A DNA stretch of 64,000 nt from Liolophura sinensis (lineage: Eukaryota; Mollusca; Polyplacophora; Chitonida; Chitonidae). A model generated the notes under the pieces. That model made no database searches, was not told where the DNA came from, and was given only the letters and a program-made list of their open reading frames with translations. A program made the position numbers and the translations under genes. Location: assembly GCF_032854445.1 (NCBI RefSeq), contig NC_088295.1, forward strand, positions 58,883,249 through 58,947,248. The letters are read 5' to 3'. The number at the start of each line of letters is the position of its first letter. Position 1 is the first letter of the stretch. Below are positions 26,301 to 34,144 of this stretch, one piece after another.

Positions 26301-27306
26301 GAAAACAAAAAAAATGTGACCAACATGCAACCAGACATTCACTAAGAAATTATATATGCATGTAACCGAATCAGCATGTTTAGAAAACCAATAACAGCAC
26401 CACATATAATAAATTCTTTTTTAAGTTAGATGAAAGAAATGAAAAGCATCAAGCAACAGCTGACAGATTTAAATGAGTCTACCTTTGAGGTTTGAGTTTT
26501 TCAATCCATTCTGAGATCTGTTTCCTACAAGTGTCTAAATTCACCAGGACATCTTCATGCTTGGGGTCCAGTAAATTCACAAGCTCATCTAACTCTGACT
26601 GCCCAGCCTGAAAATGAAAAGAATTTACCATTAGATCAGTCCTTCAAAACACACAAACCTACTGAATTCACTTGAAGTTTTTGTACCTTGCCAAGCAACT
26701 GACTTCCCAACAATAAAACCCGGTACCAAAGAGAGTGCAGAGCCATATTTTACAACTACATACGTATTTATTTATAGGATTCATCTGTGTTTATAATGCT
26801 GGTCATTAGACATGTAAATATATGTAAATTTGATAGTTATGCCAACGATTAAAAACACAAAAATTAAAAAGAGAGACTTTCAAATTTATGGAAAATAATT
26901 GAGGCTACAAGAGAGAACAGATATTGATCTGAATTTCTGAAACTTGAAATACAATACAAACGGAAAATTTATGCAGAAAAACACTGTATGACTTAATTTA
27001 TACAACCAATTTGCAATGAGCTTAAAACTGAAGGTTTTAATCTGATATGATATGACGTATATGTTGTAAGAGATGTGTTCATATCTCATATTTTTCCACT
27101 GGACTCACCTCTGTGACATTTATTGTGCACTTCACAAAGTCGATGATGCGTGACACTGGTATGTAGCCGGTTTTATCAGCATCACAAATGAAGAACAGGC
27201 TGTCAATCAAATCCTCTTCAGTAATAAGTCGGCTGACATCTAGGTCTGAACTTTCATTCAGGGTGCCAAACCCAGAGTAAATTTCTTCCTCGTTGTCTTC
27301 AGCCAT
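8249..27306 (-). CDS. EF-hand and coiled-coil protein, KASH5/LRMP (IRAG2)-like; gene span, C-terminus not found
   Basis: Fifteen exons, read right to left: 27109-27306, 26483-26607, 24198-24256, 23655-23727, 22608-22766, 21480-21648, 19399-19476, 18689-18745, 18021-18080, 15916-15980, 14558-14708, 13639-13821, 11906-12099, 10810-10847, 9584-9738, then 8249-8370. (That is 16 segments counting the first coding exon.) Every junction is GT-AG and keeps the phase, giving about 628 codons without a stop. Residues 1-108 carry a degenerate EF-hand pair with the layout of the KASH5 N-terminus (calcium-like loop DADKTG, then LLDP and a VNLDTC...SEWI segment). Residues about 150-350 and 460-628 are coiled coil; 349-459 is an acidic, Ser-rich linker. 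In vertebrates KASH5 links the nuclear envelope to dynein in meiosis, and LRMP sits in the ER or nuclear envelope; both end in a membrane anchor, not located here. Family call is by remembered resemblance; which paralogue is unresolved. Confidence 0.8.
8582..8788 (-). mobile_element. SINE-A copy, diverged
   Basis: Recognised by the SINE-A core: TTTTCACTTATAC, TATGGTGGGAGGAA, CCATTCGCAGGTTG, TGGACCTGAACTCACAGC. Old and without a clear AATAAA tail. It lies in the intron between exons 15 and 16, in the same orientation as the gene. Confidence 0.8.
9584..9738 (-). CDS. KASH5/LRMP-like gene, exon 15 (coiled coil)
   Basis: Phase 1 to 0. Encodes ENIRLHQIHEDSLQQMLDCS and LIIKEQLEEKKKTIRDLEDK. Donor GTAAATG. 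Confidence 0.86.
10512..10713 (-). mobile_element. SINE-A copy with internal deletion
   Basis: Tail side, TTTTCACTTATAC core and head side (GAGAGGCTCATGGGTCATTG ... CCACGCAG) are present. The middle, including the box B region, is missing after CAGACCCTGG. Confidence 0.8.
10810..10847 (-). CDS. KASH5/LRMP-like gene, micro-exon 14
   Basis: 38 bases, phase 2 to 1, encoding SRLMTGYQKLK. Acceptor CCTGCAG, donor GTGAGATAG. Needed to connect the phase-2 donor of exon 13 with the phase-1 acceptor of exon 15. Confidence 0.75.
11906..12099 (-). CDS. KASH5/LRMP-like gene, exon 13
   Basis: Phase 0 to 2, 64 codons. Encodes TSEIMQRQQLVIKKMTDLVE, a short loop with CCTPSTF, then DDFEFLTKKINDLSHAKKK, resuming the coiled coil. 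Acceptor TTTTGTAG, donor GTGAGC. Confidence 0.85.
12764..12870 (-). mobile_element. SINE-A fragment
   Basis: Core only: CGGCCAGCATTATGGTGGGA through CCATCCGCAGGTTGCTGGCC. Head and tail are missing. Confidence 0.8.
12960..13062 (-). mobile_element. SINE-A fragment
   Basis: Second core fragment in the same intron (CAGCATTATGGTGAGAG ... CCATCCACAGGCTGCTGCCA). It may be a tandem copy or an independent truncated insertion next to the one at 12764. Confidence 0.75.
13639..13821 (-). CDS. KASH5/LRMP-like gene, exon 12 (acidic linker)
   Basis: 61 codons, phase 0 to 0. Encodes LEDDKHLPSPLCEREWEDSV and FSSGLARLRDITSSNDDIN, low in helix-forming heptads. Acceptor TATTTCCAG, donor GTAAATG. Confidence 0.82.
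14558..14708 (-). CDS. KASH5/LRMP-like gene, exon 11 (linker)
   Basis: Phase 2 to 0. Ser/Pro/acidic linker with SSLASSDEECEP followed by a basic run (MNKGPKKSL). Acceptor TCTTGCAG, donor GTATGT. Confidence 0.82.
15916..15980 (-). CDS. KASH5/LRMP-like gene, exon 10 (coiled coil)
   Basis: Phase 0 to 2 (ELKDQKVELELQLSEMQQKL), donor GTAAGTC. Last exon of the first coiled-coil block. Confidence 0.8.
16590..16805 (-). mobile_element. SINE-A copy with target-site duplication
   Basis: On the minus strand it has a tRNA-like head (TGGCTCAGTTGG box A, GAGTTCAAGTCCAG box B) and a tail of AAATAAATAAATAAA. The flanks share a perfect 12-base duplication, TCAGAAGAAAGA, at 16578-16589 and 16806-16817. A central part is shorter than in other copies. 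Confidence 0.92.
16968..17165 (-). mobile_element. SINE-A copy, head truncated
   Basis: Complete tail and core, breaking off at ACTCACAGCGATG where the tRNA-like head should continue. 5' truncation relative to the element. Confidence 0.88.
18021..18080 (-). CDS. KASH5/LRMP-like gene, exon 9 (coiled coil)
   Basis: 20 codons, phase 0 to 0 (KSRKIEDLQQNLDNFKKSNC), donor GTAAGTATG. Small in-frame cassette like its neighbour. Confidence 0.77.
18319..18579 (-). mobile_element. SINE-A copy, near full length
   Basis: Tail, core and tRNA-like head all present. An 8-base flanking duplication TGATTATA lies at 18311-18318 and 18580-18587. Sense orientation within the intron between exons 8 and 9. Confidence 0.92.
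18689..18745 (-). CDS. KASH5/LRMP-like gene, exon 8 (coiled coil)
   Basis: 19 codons, phase 0 to 0 (HLWTKTEEEKELIEARLME). Acceptor TTCTTCAG, donor GTAAAA. Removing it would keep the frame. Confidence 0.75.
18834..18890 (-). mobile_element. SINE-A tail fragment
   Basis: TTTATTTATTTGATTGCTGTT and the AGAATTTTTAACTTACAC motif only. Confidence 0.65.
19399..19476 (-). CDS. KASH5/LRMP-like gene, exon 7 (coiled coil)
   Basis: 26 codons, phase 0 to 0, encoding LVKAKTEVQIAEKQQNDMQT and LFKQK. Donor GTAACT. Confidence 0.8.
19937..20142 (-). mobile_element. SINE-A copy, head truncated
   Basis: Diverged tail (TTACTTACTTAATAATCTGA) and core, ending at TGGACTTGAACTCAGATCGA. The box A part of the head is lost. 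Confidence 0.85.
20177..20906 (-). mobile_element. SINE-B copy (outer), interrupted by a second SINE-B
   Basis: The left part runs 20177-20435 (GAGTGCTTAGGGTTTAATGT ... GAACGCCAAGCG) and the rest resumes at 20801-20906. Its tRNA-like head reads on the minus strand as GGCTGAGTTGGTAGAGCG followed by a box B-like region. It is more diverged than the inner copy, as expected for the older element. Confidence 0.9.
20436..20800 (-). mobile_element. SINE-B copy (inner), full length, nested in the outer copy
   Basis: 365 bp from GTGAGTGAGTGAGTGCTTGG to the tRNA-like head (TAGCACAAATGGTAGAGCG on the minus strand). It is flanked by a perfect 12-base duplication of outer-element sequence, TGGAAGCTAAGA, at 20424-20435 and 20801-20812. 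Confidence 0.95.
21480..21648 (-). CDS. KASH5/LRMP-like gene, exon 6 (coiled coil)
   Basis: Acceptor TTTTACAG, donor GTATTC; phase 2 to 0. Encodes LQQIVERREQTLSENGDLKS and a continuation rich in Leu, Glu and Lys up to FDLEQK. Confidence 0.87.
22298..22564 (-). mobile_element. SINE-A copy, full length
   Basis: Full element flanked by a perfect 10-base duplication TACATTGGTT at 22288-22297 and 22565-22574. It lies only about 45 bases from the donor side of exon 5, within the intron between exons 5 and 6, in sense orientation. Confidence 0.95.
22608..22766 (-). CDS. KASH5/LRMP-like gene, exon 5 (start of coiled coil)
   Basis: Phase 2 to 2, 53 residues of heptad-type sequence including IADLNSKIETLENQKKK and EENAKLRLQLEAVEE. 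The ENAKL...VEE core is the strongest resemblance to the KASH5/LRMP coiled coil (ENAKLQ...AEE in KASH5). Donor GTAATT. Confidence 0.88.
23655..23727 (-). CDS. KASH5/LRMP-like gene, exon 4
   Basis: Donor GTAAGTAG, acceptor TGCCTGTAG; phase 1 to 2. Encodes SDIPASGAKRLKFEGGDF and then VRPSE. The FEGGD motif just before the coiled coil recalls the FGGEDP stretch at the same place in KASH5. Confidence 0.8.
24198..24256 (-). CDS. KASH5/LRMP-like gene, exon 3
   Basis: Acceptor TTTATTCCAG, donor GTAAGTA. Phase 2 to 1, encoding a basic Ser/Pro linker (ELADVSMPSMKTPKSKSRY), a plausible phosphorylated hinge after the EF-hand domain. Confidence 0.8.
24438..24704 (+). mobile_element. SINE-A copy, full length, antisense to the gene
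   Basis: Plus-strand head GGGCTTCCGTGGCCGAGCTG, box B-like GCGAGTTCCAATTTAGCCC, and a tail AATCAAATAAATAAATAAAC. It is the only complete SINE-A in this gene that runs against transcription. Confidence 0.92.
25872..25933 (-). CDS. Candidate extra exon of the KASH5/LRMP-like gene
   Basis: Reads HCEEALKKAFMELDLSLHHM with donor AG/GTAAAC and acceptor ATACTAAG. The peptide looks coding, but its 62 bases in the open frame need a phase-0 entry, while exon 2 leaves phase 2 and already joins the 24256 exon in frame. It may be an alternative exon with a different acceptor or partner, or not an exon. Confidence 0.3.
26483..26607 (-). CDS. KASH5/LRMP-like gene, exon 2 (EF-hand 2)
   Basis: Acceptor TTTTCATTTTCAG, donor AG/GTAGAC, phase 0 to 2. 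Encodes ELDELVNLLDPKHEDV and then VNLDTCRKQISEWIEKL. The LDP and the closing Trp-Ile match the second EF-hand of KASH5 as I remember it; the loop lacks a full set of calcium ligands. Confidence 0.85.
27109..27306 (-). CDS. KASH5/LRMP-like gene, first clear coding exon (EF-hand 1)
   Basis: Starts at ATG 27304-27306 with an acidic N-terminus (MAEDNEEE). An in-frame TGA lies about 45 bases upstream, so this is a natural start unless an upstream exon splices in between. Contains the helix-loop-helix with DADKTGYIP as a degenerate calcium loop. Ends in GAG before GTGAGT, phase 0, 66 codons. Confidence 0.85.
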
Positions 27307-27560
27307 TTTCACACCTTCTCTTTTAGTCAAATCTTTAAATGTGAGCTCACCAGTTCAGAATAACTTAGGAAAGGTGAGAAAACTTGGATGAAGTTGTAGT
27401 TTTGCTGACTGAAGTATCCCAGTGCATTTCCAAACTTCAAGAGGAAGGCACACGAATGCAGCCTGCTGCATCACCAACTTTGCCTTCAATGATCAAGGTT
27501 CACAGGACTTGTCTAGACATTGAATTCACTGTAGTTAACATAAACAAGTCCTTTCATAAA

Positions 27561-27685
27561 TTATGCTTCAGTGATTAACTTGTGTGTTGAACCAAAGCTA
27601 ACACTTGTTACAAAAAACGTCTTAACCTTGTGTCGCCAGATGTGGTCTGCTGCTCTCTTGTACACTTGACTTGTTTTCATATGAT
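27561..27685 (-). CDS. Candidate exon, upstream transcript of unknown product
   Basis: Acceptor TTGCCGTTTCAG, then a phase-1 entry giving DHMKTSQVYKRAADHIWRHK and a run to a stop at 27561. A possible donor (CACAAG/GTTAAG) lies inside it. It joins the exon at 29921 in frame (85 residues in all). Protein not recognised. Confidence 0.35.
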
Positions 27686-28981
27686 CTGAAACGGCAATAA
27701 ACAGTGTAATAAAGGTATTATATGTCAATGATTTGGTCCCTGGTATAATGTGTGTGACATATATCTGAATAAAACTCAAATGTACAGTGAACTTATCTAT
27801 TCCAGATGCCACTTTGAGAAGAATAGACATTTAGCCTAGACAATGGAAGCGAATCAATATCCTTTGTAGGGGGACTTCACAATGACATAGGGATCTCCTC
27901 GCTGAACCACTCACAACAATGCTGACAAACACGATCCATAATACATTCATGGGTCATGCGATACTTTCATGTTTATGTACCTTCACATATTTGCCACACC
28001 ACACGGGCCCTTGCAAGACTGAGAATAGAGGAGTTTATCACATAAAGACATTTCTGGATTACCACTACAACACGACAGATATAGAATGCCTGTTCCCTCT
28101 ATCCAACACCATCAACCTCAGCCCTAACACATAGAATCACACATTAATATGCAATTTTGAACATGTGTTACAGTGTTTTAAGCAAGCACACTTTAAAGAT
28201 AACACAAAATTGGTGACACAATCAGACAATGATATGAAAGTACCCCACACATAAAGCAGTTGGCTCTGCAACGTGTTGTGCAGCTGTGAACAAGCAAAAA
28301 ACAAATATTTATTTACCATAATTCAAACTGAGATGTGATTATTTCAAATCAAGATCAAGAGAAATTGAATAGCTCATTCCCTTTATCAGATGAAGTTGAG
28401 AATATTATTGCAGAAGTGAAATTACCTCTTTGTTTCTGTCATATAGCTTACTCACTTAGTAAGTTCCCTAAGTACTACATGTACATCTTGATGCAGACCC
28501 CGAGATTACGTGTGGTCTGGAGACAAAGTTTCACACAAAATAAATGGATGTATATAAAGATATATACAAACCAAGTGGAACTACTTGGCTACAGACATAC
28601 TTTTTTATGTACAATTCCACTGAATTCAACTGAGCACACAGCATCCACCAAATTGTGCTGCACAAGATGCATATGTGTATTTAATGCTCTCAGCACTCTA
28701 AAGGCTAAGTGATAGCATATATGTGTATCACAGCACGAAAGGGCATAATTCAGGGTTAATTCAGAGGTCTTGAAAGCACAGGGCTTCTCATAGCTAAGGG
28801 GGAGATATAAACTGCCAAAAAGGACCTATCATGTTTCCCCAGGTTAACCTGAAGCCTTCTGATAAAAAAACATCAGAGACCAGCTGGAAGTGAATTACAA
28901 CTCCTAACTTCATTTGTCACAGGTGAGGTTGATCTGAACCGACAGCCTTCATCACTGTGTTATATCCACTATGTTATATAG

Positions 28982-29184
28982 TTAGTTATCAAGGACATTT
29001 ACTCCTGCAAACTCTGGCGTCAGAGAGACAGATACATAACCCTGAGGTTTAGCTGCGCATCGTCTGAAAGACACGTGGCCCGGATGCAATTCTGGGTGGC
29101 AAATGGAACATCTTCCCTCAGACAGACAAGTTGGTCTATTTGAACTAAAACAGCCATCAAATGCTTTACCCAAAAGATGACGTA
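28982..29184 (-). CDS. Candidate alternative terminal exon, unknown Cys/His-rich peptide
   Basis: Acceptor ATTGTATTTCAG, phase-1 entry compatible with the 29921 exon, 67 codons to a TAA. It contains a Cys/His cluster (CLSEGRCSICHPELHPGH) that might bind zinc. Joined to the first exon it gives 111 residues. Product not recognised; it could be a chance open frame. Confidence 0.35.
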
Positions 29185-29506
29185 CTGAAATACAATGGAC
29201 GCATACTGTTACAGGTAGACAGCCTACACCTGTGGTCGATACTTTTTGATATGGTAGCTGATTTTGTCAAAATTGAAATCTTTTCACACTTTACTTATAA
29301 GCATCACAAGACATGAAAAGAGATGGTAGTTATCTTAGTGTACCAAAGTATCTGAAAATACTAACTTGCACGTATAGTGTATTGGGTTATTTGCATTAGT
29401 TTATTGGTATATGTAGCATTTTTCAGTAAAGGAAAAAGGGGAGTTGTTAAGACAAGCTTGTCCATGACCCACTTGTCAGATGTTCTGAAAAGGTTATTCT
29501 TTTTCA

Positions 29507-29560
29507 CGTATTTATTTATTTGATTGGTGTTTTACGCCAGACTCAAGAATATTTCACTTT
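29507..29560 (-). mobile_element. SINE-A tail fragment
   Basis: TATTTATTTATTTGATTGGTGTTTTACGCC... up to TATTTCACTTTA, where it breaks abruptly into the hairpin at 29570. Confidence 0.85.
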
Positions 29561-29569
29561 AGCCAGAGA

Positions 29570-29632
29570 CCTCGGTCTAAGGGTGGCTTATATATACTGA
29601 TACGCGCGGACCGCTAGCCACCCTTAGCCCGA
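29570..29632. repeat. Inverted repeat (18-base arms, 27-base loop)
   Basis: Arms CTCGGTCTAAGGGTGGCT (29570-29587) and AGCCACCCTTAGCCCGAG (29615-29632) pair at 17 of 18 positions. The loop contains TATATATA and a small GCGGACCGC palindrome. Confidence 0.9.
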
Positions 29633-29920
29633 GAGTTGTCTGCACCCGATTTCGGCATATTGCCTACGAAGAGCTACCCCCTCCTTCAATTCAGATGCAT
29701 AAGCTTTAGATTCGTCCTGAATATACATGAAGTACAGCAATTCTGAAAGCTAAAATATTTAAGAACATCTTGCCACAATCGCTACTCGCCTTTACACCCC
29801 CATTCTCCTGTAAATCTTAGCCAAAGTCGAAAATACGGTTATATTCATTTTTTTTTCTTTTTAATTTGACGTATCCCCCACATTCCATCCTTTCCAGAAA
29901 TTGACATTCTGACGACTTAC

Positions 29921-30053
29921 CAACTGTTGCTTTCAACGCACCGTAATGCCTGAGGTACCCAATTTTGAATGGAACAGATGTCGAAGGTAACCTCCCTTTT
30001 TCACTGCGAAATTTAATCTGACACAAACTGTGGGGGCCATCATTTTGCACCAT
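29921..30053 (-). CDS. Candidate first coding exon near a GC-rich promoter
   Basis: ATG at 30051-30053, 44 codons (MVQNDGPHSLCQIKFRSEKG ... GYLRHYGALKATV) and a consensus donor GTAAGTCGTC in phase 1. It fits in phase with the exons ending at 29184 or 27685. It also fits an acceptor ATTTAAAG just above the KASH5/LRMP-like ATG (near 27335), which would give that protein a longer N-terminus. Product not recognised. Confidence 0.45.
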
Positions 30054-30129
30054 AGCCTTCTGTCAAATTTGCACCTCTTCAGTCACATGGCTTTCGGTCT
30101 GTCAGAACTAACAGCCAGCTGATCAAAAT

Positions 30130-30180
30130 ATAGTGACGTAATGAAAGGTCAACCACGGATGCGCATGGGCGGGGAGCAAT
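30130..30180 (-). promoter_or_regulatory. Probable promoter elements upstream of the 29921 exon
   Basis: Within 130 bases above the ATG lie a CRE half-site-like TGACGTAA, an NRF1-like TGCGCATGGGC (one base off consensus) and a GC box GGGCGGGG (30167-30174). The local sequence is richer in GC and CpG than the AT-rich surroundings. No TATA box seen. Confidence 0.45.
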
Positions 30181-30504
30181 AACACGGTTTAGTAGGTCAG
30201 AATGTCAACACGGCATGTAAGCATAATTCACAACTTTGAATTATTTTGGATTTACTGGCTGTAAAAGCTAGAAGAATGTGGAAAAAACTTGGCAGAGGAA
30301 CAATGGATGACTAGGTGAACATAGTTCATTATAGTTTTGCCATGTTAATGCATGTGTTGGTTCATTTTGCGCTGATTTTTGTTGCGCGTAGTTTCTCTGC
30401 GCTAGGCTGTTCTTACATATCACTTTTTTACCCTGGATGACTCCTCAGCTGTGATCTACACCTGACCCCGTATTAAAAAAACACAGCTAAGATCCTTGGC
30501 TAAT

Positions 30505-30702
30505 TTCACTTATACGACGGCGGCCAGCATTATGGTAGGAGGAAACCAGGCACAGCCTGTAGGAAACCCACGACAATCCGCAGGCTGCTGCCTGGCCTTA
30601 ACACATACGGCTGAAGAGGAAGCCAGCATAAGCTGGACTTGAACTCACAGCGACCGCATTGGTGAGAGGTCCCTGGGTCATTACGCCGCGCTGGCGTGCT
30701 GA
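30505..30702 (-). mobile_element. SINE-A copy, tail truncated
   Basis: Core from TTTCACTTATACGACGGCGG through the box B region to GCGCTGGCGTGCTGA. Both the A-rich tail and the last bases of the head are missing. Confidence 0.9.
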
Positions 30703-30959
30703 CACCTCAGGCACGGATTCCTCAACGAACTGACAGCAACCTTGTGTTCAAACCACCCTGGGTTTTTAGCTTCCCGGCAAAAACTTCAATCCTTCTCCAA
30801 CGAAATACTTAAATTCCAAGATTTAAGTTTCAACAAGGTTGCCCTGGATTTCAAGTAAAGCCATGGTTGGTAAGAGCAAGTGAGAGCCTCTGAGAGCCGG
30901 CAACAACTTGCCACATATTTCTAAACAAATAGACCCACAAACAAGGGCAAACACACGAG

Positions 30960-31180
30960 ATAACTTACTGCCTGTCATTCCATAGAAAGTTCAATCTTTC
31001 GTAGACGTCTAAACGGAGACGACCCCGTCAGCAAACTTCGGCATCCAAACTTCAACATCCACAGACGACTCGTGCAGCTGACGTTTCTTAGCCTTCCCGC
31101 GGAGAGAGTTACACAGCCTCGTTTTCGTACTGGTACATTTTCCCTTCTACCTTTTTGCATATGAAACAGCAATTAATGCA
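30960..31180 (-). other. GC-richer segment, possible untranslated first exon
   Basis: CpG-containing stretch with a donor-like GGCA/GTAAGTTATC at about 30968 on the minus strand and a 65-codon open frame without resemblance to anything I know. It could be an alternative 5' exon of the genes to its left. Confidence 0.25.
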
Positions 31181-31329
31181 CATTTGATTTTCGATACAAA
31201 ACTACATTCAACAACACAGAATCATGCCTCCAGAATATGTTTGAATAAAATAACGTTACATTTTGTAAAACATACGTCCGAGATGGAGGTCTTTGCAAGT
31301 GTTAGTTCTTGATCTGTCGTAGAGAGGTG

Positions 31330-33500
31330 AGGCTGGTGATGCTTCTCGATATGTCATGGTGGATATATCTATTTATTAGGCTAGTTATTCCGTGTTTCAT
31401 AGTTTTAAATCATTGATAATATTTTTAAAACTCGTGTTCAAAGGTCTAATGATTCATTTTTAAAGTCAAATAGGCTTATGTCGTTTTAAATAGGCCTAGG
31501 TCTAAAGCTTTAAAATGTCATAGGCCTAGGCCTGTACACGTATTCAAAATATCATTTTGAAAGACTTTAAAAAAAAGAGGAAGACTCATGTGAAGGATGA
31601 CCTATGGTCAGTTTGAAGGATTGTTGGCGGAGTAGTTTGAAGAAAAAAGGGCATCCTACACCGGACCCGTAGGTGTTGACCCAGAGATGCCACAACATTT
31701 GATGCAACGTACCGGATCCCTCATAGTAAAGCAGGGTAGGCCTCATTTGACTACCTCATAAATATGATCGAAAAACAAATAGGCCTACGTAAAAATTTCA
31801 TTTTTCAGTACCCAACACTAAGCCTTCTGAGGAGGTCTTAAATTTTGACTTTAGTCTGAAACGGCTTTATGGAATCGGTCCCTTAATTATCCCAGACCAG
31901 CCCTACAACGCCACCCGTTAGGCTACCTGGCAACAGGTGATTCTTATACAAGAGGCTTCAGTGTGGTTTTCAGATTGCTTCACAGCAACTTATCTTGCCC
32001 CGGAAACGTGTGAGGCGATCATTGCAGGATAGGCCTACCAGGAAGAGGCCCTTCTGGCCAAAAGATCACAGAGTGGAAAGCAGCGGCGGAAAGCTTTCCA
32101 AAGCAGTGGAACTTTCATAACACCCTGGAAAACATAGTGCTTGGCTATAATTTCCAGATTTATTGCGACTATAAAGGGTTTCATCCAACTGTTCTGCCGG
32201 CTCTATATGACTGCTGTTTAAATTTTTCAGTACGTAGGACCTATATATAACTGATGCTATCTACAATTGCTCGGTTATAATGTAGGCCTATTCCTCAACA
32301 TTCGCCTAAGAAGATATATCCTCAACTTCTTTCGAGATAGATTCTCCGCAGCATTAGTATTACGTTGTTGTTGCAAAGTCAACGCACAACACACGCATCG
32401 CTTCTGTTTTAGAAATCAATTAATTGCTTATATTAAAACATATTTATGTGGGCATGGATCATATGTTTATAAAAAAAGCATCTAGAAACAAATGATTCCC
32501 AGTCAAAAATTGTTGGCCTTGTCCTTTAATTATCCAATGTTATCACATTGTTGTTATAATTACTACATTTGTGTACGTGTTTTTTTTTTTACACTTGTGG
32601 AATGAATGAATCAATGCACGCAAAAAAAAGAAAAACAATTTATACAGAAACATGTCCACACTATACCCAAGCAGACATTAAACCAGTCATGCAATCAGTC
32701 GGAATATCAAATCATCCATAAAGTAAAGCAAGAAAGGTTGGTTCTTCAAGGCACCCGACTTCGTTCTTTGACATGTTACATAGGTGGAACCAAACTAAGA
32801 ACCAAATGTAATTTTTTTTTCGCTGCACAGAGTGCTTCGACCTGCAGCCACGCGCAAACACTGTCTATAAACCACTAAAGCGAGTCGTCACTGGCCTGCA
32901 CTGTACTTTTGGCACTGCTGATTCTTTTCGACCCACACCACTAGAGGGTCGTTAAGGTTGAACCAGAGCCACGTAACGGCCGCGAGAGCACCTATAGCCA
33001 ACACTAACGGTTAGATTTCACACCTCTGCCGGAGACGTTTATTGTTTACCTATGCACGCAAAAGGCTATTGGTATATTACAGAACCTGCTTCATCCCATA
33101 TGGGCACGTTATTCTTGCTCTATCCAATGATATCCGCCAATTATACAATTTTCTCTCACCACTTCGCATAGGAAACAGAAGACTTACTTCAACGAAGACA
33201 GACAATTCCTTTTATGGGTTAAATGTTGACTTCCCTACTTTACATTTTGATATGAAAGCAACAACCTAGCTAAACTGCTAAATCCAGGAGAGATATAAAT
33301 GAAATGTGCCAGACACTTCAAGGATTTTTATCTTCTAGTTTGAATGGAAGCACCGACAAGGCAAAACAAGACAGTTGTTTCTTTGGGTGTTTTTTCTGCA
33401 GGGATCCGTTTGATTGGTATGCCATTAATAACCCGATATATACCTGCTTGACTGATAATATCCTACAGTACATGTGCACAAAGACGCCCTGTAAGTCCTC
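31330..33500. other. Intergenic, nothing recognised
   Basis: No exon with plausible borders on either strand. Includes a repeated word TAGGCCTA near 31470-32040 and AT-rich runs. Confidence 0.5.
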
Positions 33501-34140
33501 CTATAAAGTTCATTAGTATTTTAATGACTTTGGAGAGCTTTGCATTAAGGCAATTTACATGCATTGGAGAGGCCCATCACCTCCCCAGCCTTGACATTTT
33601 AAGAAACAGTATGTAGCCTCTTTTGTCTATATACTCTTTTACATAATTGTCACCTTTTGTTTTAAACAACCGGTACCCCTGTTACACTACTTGTGCTACA
33701 AGACGTCCTCTAACTTCTCCATCGTTTATCAGGCACCTATAAAGTCCATTAGTATTTTAATGATTTTGGAGACTTTTGCATTAAGGTACTTTATATGCAT
33801 TGGAGAGGCCCATCACCTCCCCAGCCTTGACATTTTAAGAAACAGTATGTAGCCTCTTTTGTCTATATACTTTTTTACATAATTGTCACCTTTTGTTTTA
33901 AACAACCGGTACCCCTGTTACACTACTTGTGCTACAAGACGTCCTCTAACTTCTCCATCGTTTATCAGGCACCTATAAAGTCCATTAACATTTTCATGAT
34001 TTTGGAGACTTTTGCATTAAGGTACTTTACATGCATTGGAGAGGGGCATCACCTTCCCAGGCTTGACATTTTAAGAAAAAGCATTTAGCCTCTTTTGTTT
34101 ATATACTTTTTTTCTATATCAGTGTCAGTTTTTCTTTCAG
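33501..34140. repeat. Tandem array, 236-bp unit, about 2.7 copies
   Basis: CTATAAAGTYCATTA starts units at 33501, 33737 and 33973, exactly 236 bases apart. Units share CATTGGAGAGGCCCATCACC, CAACCGGTACCCCTGTTACA and ACGTCCTCTAACTTCTCCAT. Units 1 and 2 are nearly identical; the last is partial and more diverged. Confidence 0.95.
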
Positions 34141-34144
34141 ACCG

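Noticed and set aside
28335-28712. 125-codon plus-strand open frame
   Set aside because: No resemblance, no splice partners and in antisense to the probable 5' exons; looks like chance in AT-rich DNA.
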